A stretch of 14,918 nucleotides of DNA from Phytomonas francai (taxonomy: Eukaryota; Euglenozoa; Kinetoplastea; Trypanosomatida; Trypanosomatidae): assembly GCA_001766655.1 (NCBI GenBank), contig MJCC01000019.1, positions 283,472-298,389 on the forward strand. The letters run 5' to 3'. A model generated the notes under the pieces. It made no database searches. It was not told the origin of the DNA and saw only the letters and a list, made by a program, of their open reading frames with translations. Shown one piece after another: positions 1 to 7,444 of this stretch. Within the stretch, counting starts at the first letter, position 1. Each line of letters starts with the position of its first letter. A program made the translations under genes and the position numbers.

Positions 1-1
1 C

Positions 2-2665
2 TCCGGCGCCGCCGTCGTCGTCGCCGAGACGGAGCTGGTGGGGGAGGCCGCGCCGGTGGGGGTCTGCGACGCGGGGGTCGCCCTCTGCGCCCCCCTCCTC
101 GGGAGCCCCCCCCTCACCCTCGTCGCGCGGCCGCGGCTGCGGCTCTGGCGGGTCTGCAGCGCGAGCGCGGCGGTCGCGCAGTCCTGCGGGGTCTACGCCG
201 GGGACGGCCTCGGCCGGCGCTCGCCGCGGGAGTACTTCGTGCGCTGGGTCCCGCTCGGCCGCCACGCGCTGCGGCCCTGCGCGACGACGTCGTGGCTCTG
301 CACGGCGGCCGTCACCGACGCCGGCGCCGTCCTCCTGCTCGGCGAACTGCCCTGCGACCTCGCGGGCGCGCGCCGGCGGCCGTCCCCGCTCGGCCGCATC
401 GAGCCCGCCGAGGAGGACCTCCAGGACGAGCCGCGTCGGCTCCGCGCCGGGCCCGCCGCGGCCGACCACGGAGGCCCCTCCGTCGCCGAGGACGCGCGGG
501 GTTCGGCCCCGGATCCCCTGCAGCCCCCGTGCGACGAAAGCCACGCGTCGCTGGGCGGTGTCGAGAAGCGGTATACGGTCCTGATGGAGCTCTACACCCC
601 GCGTTCTTCGCTCCGCAAGCCTTCCTATCCGGAATCGGACACGCACGCCTCGGACGGGTCGCTCTCCGACGACGCCTCGTCCGGTTCGTCGGCTCGCGCC
701 AGAAGGCATCGGCGTCGAAGGACGCACGTGGCTGCTACTACTTCCCTGCGCGAGGTGTACCCCGACTTCGAGCACAACACGCTGTTTTTGTTCTTCTCCG
801 ATCACAAGAGCATTCTTCGCATTCCGCTCCCCTTCACCACGAAGCTCACGCGCGAACCCTTGGGGCAGGATCTTTTGCCGGATGCCGCGGAAGACCTCTC
901 GCGGCCGAGGATGGGCGAGGCTGGAGGGGGGGGGGGGTCGCCGCAGGGGCCCACCAACGCCCTCGCCGCGGGTGGGCGGCCTGGTGAGCCGCGCGAGCAG
1001 CAGCCCGTATCGGTCGTTCAGCCTTCCTTTTTCCAGCGCTTTTCCTTCCCATTGGTACTCTGCCAGGGATTAGCTTCCCCCCGTCATCGCGGCCTGCGCC
1101 TCGCTCGCCCGCTGGCTACGGCGCTTTCCTTTTTCGTCGCGGGGGATACCGCGACCGGGCGAGCGCGTGAAAACGCCGCGCAGGATGCCGTGCCGCCTTC
1201 TGCCGATTCCCGCAAGGAGGGCCCGCGCACCGTCGCATCGAACGTGGAAAATGCGGACGCGAAAGCGGCAGGCCACGCGGCTCGCTCGACAAGCGCCTCG
1301 CCGGAGCGATCGAAGACGGGGGGAGAAGAAGGGGGCGCGGCTGGGGATGCCAATAACCCCGTCGATGCGCAACTGCCAGGGGACGAGCTCCACGCAGGGT
1401 CGCCTCGCCGCATTGAGGCATTTTATATTGATATCCAAAGGATTTCGCCCAATGAAAGCACCAAACGACGCACACGCCGCAAGCCAGGCGATAGGCATCG
1501 TACGCCCGAGGAAAGCCGCGGCACGCCCCGCCTGGGCGACTCCCAACAGAGTGCATACCTCGAACAGCAGCTCAAACAGGCCTTGTCGACTTCCCATAGC
1601 GAGCGCGCGTTATCGAACCTGGATGGCGTGGATTCGAGGTCCTTCCCCACGCCCTTTTGGTGGGAACAGATCGAGATGGAGGAGCGGAAGGCGCGCGATA
1701 CGATTTTCTATGACTGGAGCGATCTGCATAATGCGCTGTATATCGACTTCATCACCCTGGGAGAGTCAATTGCCGCACAAGAGGAGGCGCGTAAACAACA
1801 ACAAGAAGCTTTTCGAGCAGAGCAGCGCAGGCTGCACGAGCGCTTTGCCGAGATGGATGCTCTTTCGGGTACTGGAGTGTGCTCTGATCGATTTATCCAT
1901 CAATACCGCGAGGCAACATCCCAGAAGGGCGGAGCGGAGCTCTCGCGTAAGCCGCGATGGTTCAGCTTCGGCGCCTATTTCAAATCCCGGTGTCTCCCGC
2001 AGTCCCTCTTGGATTTACAGGAGCGTGATCGCTGTTTGTTTGAACTAAAAGACCTGCAGCTCGAGCAGGAGAAGGAACTGCAAGCTCTTAACCCTTTTAA
2101 CGTGGTCACATTCTTTCAGAACGAGGAACGGGCGCTTTCTTCGTTCGATATGGGTCTGTCTTCTTATAATCGCCGTAGGGAAGGTGGAGGGGGGTTTTCG
2201 GTCTGGAAGCCGCATTCGACATTTCCGTTTGATGACGAGACAGGGCGTGTGGTGGATTTAGCGGTGTGGAATGGCAACGCGGGAGCGGATGGAGTTCTTG
2301 AGAGGGCGGGGGAGGAGTGGGTGTGGGCATCAAAGTACGAGTTTAAGCGCGCGAGTGATGGGGCTTTTTCAACCGATACAGACACTAGTTTTTCTTCTTC
2401 CTCCTCTTCTCGAGTGCAGGCGCTCGGCAAAATCTTGCAGGGGTGGCAGGTTGGGGCTTGGGAGTACGCCGAGCGGTGGCCTTCCGCGAGGGAGCAGGCA
2501 AAGGGGTCTTTTAAATGGGGTGCCGAGGAGAGCGCGCGCAGTGCGGTACGCCGCCGTCGTATTTCACGCCAGCGGGTGAATCTTCGCCTGATGGCTGAGC
2601 GGCAGAAGCTCTCGAAGCAGCATATCCTACAGCTGCAAGAGCTGCGAGAGGAATTAAACCTTTAA
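2..2665 (+). CDS. Large hypothetical protein, 5'-truncated by window edge
   Basis: The frame is open from the first complete codon at nt 2 to TAA at 2663-2665 (887 residues). No ATG occurs near the left edge, and the first GTG (38) is unlikely to be the start, so the true start lies outside the window. I do not recognise the protein. Residues 1-120 are Ala/Gly/Arg/Cys-rich; the stretch at about 93-116 (CATTSWLC..AAVTDAGAVLLLG) faintly recalls an RCC1 or other beta-propeller blade, which is inference only. A Ser/Arg-rich linker follows, then about 230-270 (VYPDFEHNTLFLFFSDHKS), a long low-complexity region with a 12-G run, and a better-ordered part from about 550: WWEQIEMEERKARD, DWSDLHNALYIDF, a Gln/Glu/Arg coiled-coil-like stretch (about 587-620), and a basic amphipathic C-terminus (850-887). 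No signal peptide or membrane segment is visible in the part shown. G+C falls from about 80% at the 5' end to about 43% near nt 2050. The open frame is long and no overlapping frame offers a better protein. Confidence 0.82.
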   Translation, partial: SGAAVVVAETELVGEAAPVGVCDAGVALCAPLLGSPPLTLVARPRLRLWRVCSASAAVAQSCGVYAGDGLGRRSPREYFVRWVPLGRHALRPCATTSWLCTAAVTDAGAVLLLGELPCDLAGARRRPSPLGRIEPAEEDLQDEPRRLRAGPAAADHGGPSVAEDARGSAPDPLQPPCDESHASLGGVEKRYTVLMELYTPRSSLRKPSYPESDTHASDGSLSDDASSGSSARARRHRRRRTHVAATTSLREVYPDFEHNTLFLFFSDHKSILRIPLPFTTKLTREPLGQDLLPDAAEDLSRPRMGEAGGGGGSPQGPTNALAAGGRPGEPREQQPVSVVQPSFFQRFSFPLVLCQGLASPRHRGLRLARPLATALSFFVAGDTATGRARENAAQDAVPPSADSRKEGPRTVASNVENADAKAAGHAARSTSASPERSKTGGEEGGAAGDANNPVDAQLPGDELHAGSPRRIEAFYIDIQRISPNESTKRRTRRKPGDRHRTPEESRGTPRLGDSQQSAYLEQQLKQALSTSHSERALSNLDGVDSRSFPTPFWWEQIEMEERKARDTIFYDWSDLHNALYIDFITLGESIAAQEEARKQQQEAFRAEQRRLHERFAEMDALSGTGVCSDRFIHQYREATSQKGGAELSRKPRWFSFGAYFKSRCLPQSLLDLQERDRCLFELKDLQLEQEKELQALNPFNVVTFFQNEERALSSFDMGLSSYNRRREGGGGFSVWKPHSTFPFDDETGRVVDLAVWNGNAGADGVLERAGEEWVWASKYEFKRASDGAFSTDTDTSFSSSSSSRVQALGKILQGWQVGAWEYAERWPSAREQAKGSFKWGAEESARSAVRRRRISRQRVNLRLMAERQKLSKQHILQLQELREELNL
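926..937 (+). repeat. Poly-G homopolymer (12 G) inside coding sequence
   Basis: An uninterrupted run of 12 guanines encodes part of a Gly-rich stretch in the first gene. The same frame stays open on both sides and its protein looks continuous, so there is no sign of a frameshift here. Runs of this length are prone to slippage and to base-calling errors. Confidence 0.9.
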
Positions 2666-3581
2666 ACTATCCCCATCATCTTTTCCCTTCATTGGGAGGA
2701 CATAAGCGTGGAAGCGATACCATTTGCAGATGGTTTTTGATTATAATGCTACATATATGAACTTGTTTTATCAGCGTATTTTTTTTTTTTTACTCTTTGA
2801 TCGAAGTGAACGATTTCAATAATCGTAAGGATGGTATGATGTTGGTGCGCGGAGGGGTTTGTCTGGTCTACTTTTTCACAAATTGCTCCTTTACCATCTT
2901 TTCTTGTTTCTTTCGAGCACATTTTTTTCCCTTTCCTTGTCAAAAGGATAAGTGGAAAGAGGTCTCCTTAGTAATCCACTAGCCACATCGTTGGATTGAG
3001 GTGTCGGTGCATGCGCAGGGGCTCCACTTACGTCATGATGCACTGCATTGTTTGAAAAACATCAATCTTGCCCGAATGGTCTGCACGGGGTTTTCGGTTG
3101 ACTGCGAAAACTTTTCTCTGCACTTTAGCGCGAACAGGATGACAGTCTGAGGGTGGTCTTTGAACTCTTTTGGAATGTAAAAGGCATTTTTGAATAACAC
3201 TGCATTTCTTCTTTTTCATTCTTCCAGTTCAAAAAGAGCGAAATGTGTGCCGTGGTTATACGACCTCAGGGCATCATTCTCTGTGCTGAATTCTTTTTGA
3301 GAGGTGCTTGAGAACATTGTGGCGAGTGTCGCGATGGGGGTTTCTTGTTATGGGTGTGTTAACGCTACCCATCAATGATCTCGCTGGTGGCATGTTTGAA
3401 GCACATAAATTTCCTGTTAAACATTCCTTTGTATGGGGACCATTAGCCTTACATCTGTTTTGCTGGGATAGGTCTACCTATATCTGTGTGATTGCCATGA
3501 TTGCCTGCTAATGCGTTACCATACACTTTTCAAACCCTCATTGAATGCTGTGTTGCTCCAGAAAATATTTATCCCTATGCG

Positions 3582-3622
3582 TTTCTTTCTTTTTTTTTTT
3601 TTTTTTTTTTTTTTTCATGAAG
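3582..3622 (+). promoter_or_regulatory. Upstream polypyrimidine tract and AG (alternative trans-splice acceptor)
   Basis: A T-rich tract containing 26 consecutive T (3590-3615) is followed by the first AG at 3621-3622. This is the arrangement used for spliced-leader addition in kinetoplastids. If used, the leader would be 75 nt and would include an upstream ATG at 3640-3642. A second tract and AG lie closer to the start, so this one may be an alternative site or may mainly serve polyadenylation of the upstream transcript. Confidence 0.5.
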
Positions 3623-3650
3623 TCACCCAACATTAATCATATGTCCACAG

Positions 3651-3668
3651 TTTCTTTTTTTTTGCTAG
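3651..3668 (+). promoter_or_regulatory. Candidate trans-splice acceptor for long CRAL-TRIO gene
   Basis: A short pyrimidine tract (3651-3663, mostly T) runs into GCTAG, with AG at 3667-3668. Splicing here would leave a 29-nt leader with no upstream ATG before the start at 3698, making it the simplest acceptor for this gene. The assignment assumes kinetoplastid trans-splicing. Confidence 0.55.
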
Positions 3669-3697
3669 CTTGAATAAAAAATAATATTAACGAGATT

Positions 3698-6600
3698 ATG
3701 CAAACATTTAAATGCCCTCCTGAACATCAAGAGGCTTTTGAGGCTGTAAAGCAGGCTGTCGGGATACATCACCATTATCTCGATAACTGGATTTACCTTT
3801 TCTTTGAAAATAAATCCTTTAATACCCAGGAGACTATCGCCAAGTTGCATCGACGAGATGAAATGGAGCGGTCTGTTTTCTTGAAGTATGAGGTCACGAC
3901 ATTCATTAAGGAGTCGATGAGGAGCGGTGGCGTGCAGTACATAGGCCGCGACCGGGAGGGTCGATCTATTCTCTACTTTAACATGGCTCTCAACAAGATC
4001 AACACGTCGCGTCGCCCGGAAATGCAGGCGAACCTGGATATGTTCCTGAGTTGGGCTCTACGTTGCGACCCTCTCAACCCCTTTTCGCAGGCGACCTGGC
4101 TCATTAATCAAAAAGACGCCTCACTGATGCGCAACACCGATTTAGTTTTCCAAAAAGATATGGCCTTCCGCGTGAGTAAGTTCTTTCCCGGCACGGTGGC
4201 GCGGATGTACGTTTGCAATATGAACTTCGCCCTCGCCTTCGTGGTGCAGCCGCTCGTGAAACACCTTCCAAAGGCCCTAGCAAGCGGGATCCACATTTTC
4301 TCTGGCAAAGACATCCGAAACGGAAAGCTTCTAGAGCACCTCGATGCGGATGTCTTGCCAGTCGCCCTGGGCGGCACGAATGCCTGCGATAATAAGGAAA
4401 GTTACAACGCTTTCGCGGTATCCGTTGAAAAGTACTTTGAACGGTGCATCCACGCGCTTCGTCAAGGTCTTACCATCAAGCAGATGGAAATGATGGAGGC
4501 GTACCCAGTTGACAAGGACGGCCACCTTTTACTGACTACGCCTATCGGGATGCACGCCGACGGGCGCGCCGAAGGCTTGGATTCCGTCCCACGGCGCACC
4601 GACGACTTCTTGAAGGGCCACATTTCTTCCTCAAAGAACATGGTAGTCAACGAGAGAGGCTTCATGAGTCCTCAAAGGACTATGGAATCGAGCGGGGAGA
4701 GGCTCGATGGGGGGTTAGCCATTGCGTCGAGAAGACTGAGCCTCGATTGCGAGCACGCAGCAACGGGACTGCTGGTGAGTACGCGGGTTCAAGGTTATCC
4801 CAATGATGGGCTCGACTCACTTTCTACCACAAGCGAGAGCGATGGAATGGCGCTAAACGCATCCTCTTATCTCAGTCTCCACAGTACAGATGGATACGAC
4901 ACCAGTGATTCATCCTACGCCCTTTCAACCGCATTTTCTCCCTTCACGTTCCATTCCATGGACTCCCCTCAATTCCCTTCGGATGGGAACCACCCGAGCG
5001 CTCTTCTGCCCAGGGCCGCGAAACCCAATGGGGACTTCTGCCCGCTCGTTGCGCCCGACGTCCGCGGGATTGAGGTCTTTTCCTTTTGCAAGCGCCTGCC
5101 CGAGCTGCGTCTCCCCCTCGAGGAGGCCTGCGAGCTGGAGAAGAACTGGACCCGTTTCCGCTGCTACGCGATGGACCTCGTGCCCCTGCTGATGAGGCTC
5201 CTCGCAGGGATGTGCGGTGGTCCAGGAGGGACGGGTATGAGTGTGTCGCAGTCCCAAAGAGGGGTGGGAGGGGGTGTGTCGCAGTCCCAAAGAGGGGTGG
5301 GAGGGGGTGTGTCGCAGTCCCAAAGAGGGGTGGGAGGGGGTGTGTCGCAGTCCCAAAGAGGGGTGGGAGGGGGTGTGTCGCAGTCCCAAAGAGGGGTGGG
5401 AGGGGGTGTGTCGCAGTCCCAAAGAGGGGTGGGAGGGGGTGTGTCGCAGTCCCAAAGAGGGGTGGGAGGGGGTGTGTCGCAGTCCCAAAGAGGGGTGGGA
5501 GGGGGTGTGTCGCAATCCCAAAGAGGGGTGGGAGGGGGTGTGTCGCAGTCCCAAAGAGAGGTGGGAGGGGGTGTGTCGCAGTCCCCCCTGTTTGGGCGTG
5601 TGGCGCACTACGTGCTGGACCTCTTCCCCGGCACCTCCCGCATGTTGGCCTTCCCCCTCCTCTCCCACTACGCGGAGCGCGTGGACACGACAGGGCGGCT
5701 CTCCCGCCGCGCCCGGCGGCCCCCTCCGCTCGATTGCAGCTCCCCCGACAACTTCCTCTTTTCGATGGAGTCCACAATATCAGCTCTGCTCGACGAGTGC
5801 GAAACTCTTCTCGGGGGGGACGTCATCAACGAGCGGGTGCTGCGCCGGCTGATTCTGAGCTGGCCACAGGGTAGGAGCCGGGCGGAGATGCTCAAGGAGC
5901 TCAAGCGGTCAGCAAAGTGCAGATGGAAACAACTCGTTCCTCTCTTACAAAAGTACACAGAGGCCAAAGCATCCATCGCGATTGGGGAGTTTCTCGCGCA
6001 CTACGGCCTCCTCATCGCCGATGGGAGGGTGGACCTGGAGTCGGACTGGTACAGGACCCTCTGTTCTAACCTCGTGCAGTATCGTGAACTGCATCGTCGG
6101 AAATGGCTTTTTCAGATATTTCCGCCACTTTTTCATAATAAACTTGGGAATAGTGATGGGGGGCCCGCGTTGGCAGAAATCCTTGCCAATCATCGTCAAA
6201 AAGCATCTTTTTATACTATTGAAAAGTTTATTTTGCAGGTTGAAAAACTCATTCAGGCAGAGCTAGAGATTTTGGCTCCGACTTCCCGAATTTCGGGTGT
6301 CTCTAGAATCATTGTGGAGAAGTACCTTGAGGATACGCACGAGAAAATACGTATCCCATATGATGCCCAAAGCAGGGGATACACTCCACAGGAGCTTATC
6401 AAAGATCAGCAAAACAATGCTAGACAACTGCTCGAAGATGCGGAGCATGCAGCCAAGGAATTCCTTCTCATCTCCGCTGATATATTTGTTTTGGAGAATA
6501 TCTCAGCCCTGACAACAACCGAACCCGCCGCGGAGGACTCCACCTTTTACGAGGTCGCGCTCCGTGAGGTCCGTCAGCTTCGAAAGGCGTGCGCCGATTC

Positions 6601-6985
6601 CATGGAATCCATAAAGGCTATCCGAAGTACGTTGATCTTCCTAGCGCAGCTAGCCTACGATTTCCAAGGAACCTTCGGCGTCAGAGACGTCTCGATTTCG
6701 GAGGATCTTTTCGATTGCGCCCCAGACGCCTACGCACTAACCTACACCCTCCTCTTTGTCGCAGCTTCCATTCAGTCCAGCGTACGGCGTCCCTTTTCTC
6801 CCCTTCACGACATCCCAACCCTCAACCAGGGCTATCCAAAAGAGAATGATGACCCCTCCTCGCAGGCACCTCAAGCCCCCATGCCACGGGAGCTCGTTGA
6901 TTTTGATGAGATCATACGGATTTTGAAGGGGATGGATGAAGTCGGTGCGCCAATGGTAGCGGTAAAGCAAAGAATAGCAGGTTAA
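3698..6985 (+). CDS. Long CRAL-TRIO (Sec14-like) domain protein with internal minisatellite, 1095 aa
   Basis: The start is the first ATG after an in-frame TGA at 3671-3673; TAA ends it at 6983-6985. Residues 25-55 form a CRAL-TRIO N-terminal helix region (LDNWIYLFFENKSFN, then AKLHRRDEME). Residues about 76-228 fit the lipid-binding fold: DREGRSILYF, QKDASL (139-143), FRVSKFFPG (158-165), ARMYVCNMN, and LPVALGGT at the end. Family members bind phospholipids, phosphoinositides or other hydrophobic ligands and usually act in the cytosol at membranes; the ligand here is unknown. A Ser-rich low-complexity linker (about 290-470) follows, then a short ordered stretch. An 11-residue repeat, VSQSQRGVGGG, occupies residues 516-625, and order resumes at PLFGRVAHYVLDLFPG. 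The last ~430 residues are helical-looking and match no family I recognise. The gene 4 product is a paralogue: both share HHYxDxWIY, QKDASL, SKFxPG, YVCNM and LGGxxACD. The rest of the protein has no counterpart there. Confidence 0.92.
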   Translation: MQTFKCPPEHQEAFEAVKQAVGIHHHYLDNWIYLFFENKSFNTQETIAKLHRRDEMERSVFLKYEVTTFIKESMRSGGVQYIGRDREGRSILYFNMALNKINTSRRPEMQANLDMFLSWALRCDPLNPFSQATWLINQKDASLMRNTDLVFQKDMAFRVSKFFPGTVARMYVCNMNFALAFVVQPLVKHLPKALASGIHIFSGKDIRNGKLLEHLDADVLPVALGGTNACDNKESYNAFAVSVEKYFERCIHALRQGLTIKQMEMMEAYPVDKDGHLLLTTPIGMHADGRAEGLDSVPRRTDDFLKGHISSSKNMVVNERGFMSPQRTMESSGERLDGGLAIASRRLSLDCEHAATGLLVSTRVQGYPNDGLDSLSTTSESDGMALNASSYLSLHSTDGYDTSDSSYALSTAFSPFTFHSMDSPQFPSDGNHPSALLPRAAKPNGDFCPLVAPDVRGIEVFSFCKRLPELRLPLEEACELEKNWTRFRCYAMDLVPLLMRLLAGMCGGPGGTGMSVSQSQRGVGGGVSQSQRGVGGGVSQSQRGVGGGVSQSQRGVGGGVSQSQRGVGGGVSQSQRGVGGGVSQSQRGVGGGVSQSQRGVGGGVSQSQRGVGGGVSQSQREVGGGVSQSPLFGRVAHYVLDLFPGTSRMLAFPLLSHYAERVDTTGRLSRRARRPPPLDCSSPDNFLFSMESTISALLDECETLLGGDVINERVLRRLILSWPQGRSRAEMLKELKRSAKCRWKQLVPLLQKYTEAKASIAIGEFLAHYGLLIADGRVDLESDWYRTLCSNLVQYRELHRRKWLFQIFPPLFHNKLGNSDGGPALAEILANHRQKASFYTIEKFILQVEKLIQAELEILAPTSRISGVSRIIVEKYLEDTHEKIRIPYDAQSRGYTPQELIKDQQNNARQLLEDAEHAAKEFLLISADIFVLENISALTTTEPAAEDSTFYEVALREVRQLRKACADSMESIKAIRSTLIFLAQLAYDFQGTFGVRDVSISEDLFDCAPDAYALTYTLLFVAASIQSSVRRPFSPLHDIPTLNQGYPKENDDPSSQAPQAPMPRELVDFDEIIRILKGMDEVGAPMVAVKQRIAG
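5243..5585 (+). repeat. In-frame 33-bp minisatellite, 10 full copies plus a partial
   Basis: Ten head-to-tail 33-bp units (5243-5572) are followed by a 13-nt partial (5573-5585). Each encodes VSQSQRGVGGG in the long CRAL-TRIO protein. Units are nearly identical: one has a silent CAG to CAA change (about nt 5514), and the tenth has a G to A change turning Gly into Glu (SQREVGGG). The near identity suggests recent expansion or continuing homogenisation. The unit contains no stop codon in any of its six reading frames, which accounts for the long overlapping open frames here. Confidence 0.97.
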
Positions 6986-7444
6986 ACTCCGAGACCAGCA
7001 GATAGCGCCGGGGTATTTACAGGAGCCGCCTGAGATTCGTTCATATTATAAGTGTTGCTTCTATTATTATTACTGTATCAAAAAAGGAAACGAACAAATT
7101 TTGAAGTGGGCTTTCTAGCTATAGTCGCCTTCGTTTCTGTGTATGCGTTTTTAATACTTTGGAGTTTCCTTCAACACTTTTTTGAGATATTACATGCTGT
7201 TGGCAACGCATTAGATGTTATCATTTTTTTGATCACTTTCTCATGCGTTTCTTAATTTTGCCTTCTTTCCCCATCTGAACTCTTTTTTTTTCACGTGCGT
7301 TATTGTGTTCTTTAATGCTAACAGTAATTTTTAACAAAATTAGCTAGTCTAAGTTAACTTTACAAATTTTATCTACCGCTGACGAGCGTGACATCGGGCT
7401 CCGGACACTTCTCCAGCGAGGAATTCCACAGAAGAGAAGAACCT
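6986..7444. other. Intergenic spacer before the transporter
   Basis: About 460 bases of AT-rich sequence. It contains T-rich stretches and the candidate acceptor of the transporter gene. The final ~65 bases (from about 7376) turn GC-rich and are open in the transporter frame but lack an ATG. No small gene or RNA gene is visible. Confidence 0.7.
7281..7324 (+). promoter_or_regulatory. Candidate trans-splice acceptor for amino acid transporter
   Basis: A pyrimidine tract (7281-7292, nine consecutive T) is followed by its first AG at 7323-7324, 31 nt downstream. The resulting leader would be 120 nt, and the first ATG within it is the one at 7445. That supports 7445 as the translation start. Confidence 0.5.

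Larger units (their letters stand above)
2666..3697. other. AT-rich intergenic spacer, no gene supported
   Basis: About 1 kb between the first gene and the long CRAL-TRIO gene. It would contain the 3' UTR of the former and the leader of the latter. It holds a 13-T run (2779-2791), a possible hairpin (arms 3090-3096 and 3105-3111, 7 bp perfect, 8-nt loop), a 26-T run (3590-3615) and two candidate splice acceptors near the downstream gene. The only open frames are short (61-67 residues), have non-ATG or poorly placed starts and no recognisable domain. Confidence 0.75.

Noticed and set aside
292..987. 231-residue Arg-rich open frame overlapping the first gene
   Set aside because: It is an out-of-frame shadow of very GC-rich coding sequence with Arg/Pro/Ala low complexity; the main frame continues in better-ordered sequence to 2665.
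2797..2982. 61-residue open frame in the first spacer
   Set aside because: It lacks an ATG at the reported start, is Phe/Lys-rich as expected from T-rich spacer, and has no recognisable motif.
3308..3511. 67-residue hydrophobic open frame
   Set aside because: It begins with TTG, its composition is that of the AT-rich spacer, and no splice-acceptor arrangement or family match supports it.
5243..5572. CRISPR array
   Set aside because: The 33-bp units are contiguous with no spacers, lie inside a long coding frame, and the organism looks eukaryotic.
4925..5874. Several overlapping open frames (200-277 residues) in other frames on both strands across the minisatellite
   Set aside because: They exist because the 33-bp unit has no stop in any frame. 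Only the main frame continues into the CRAL-TRIO domain and the ordered C-terminus.
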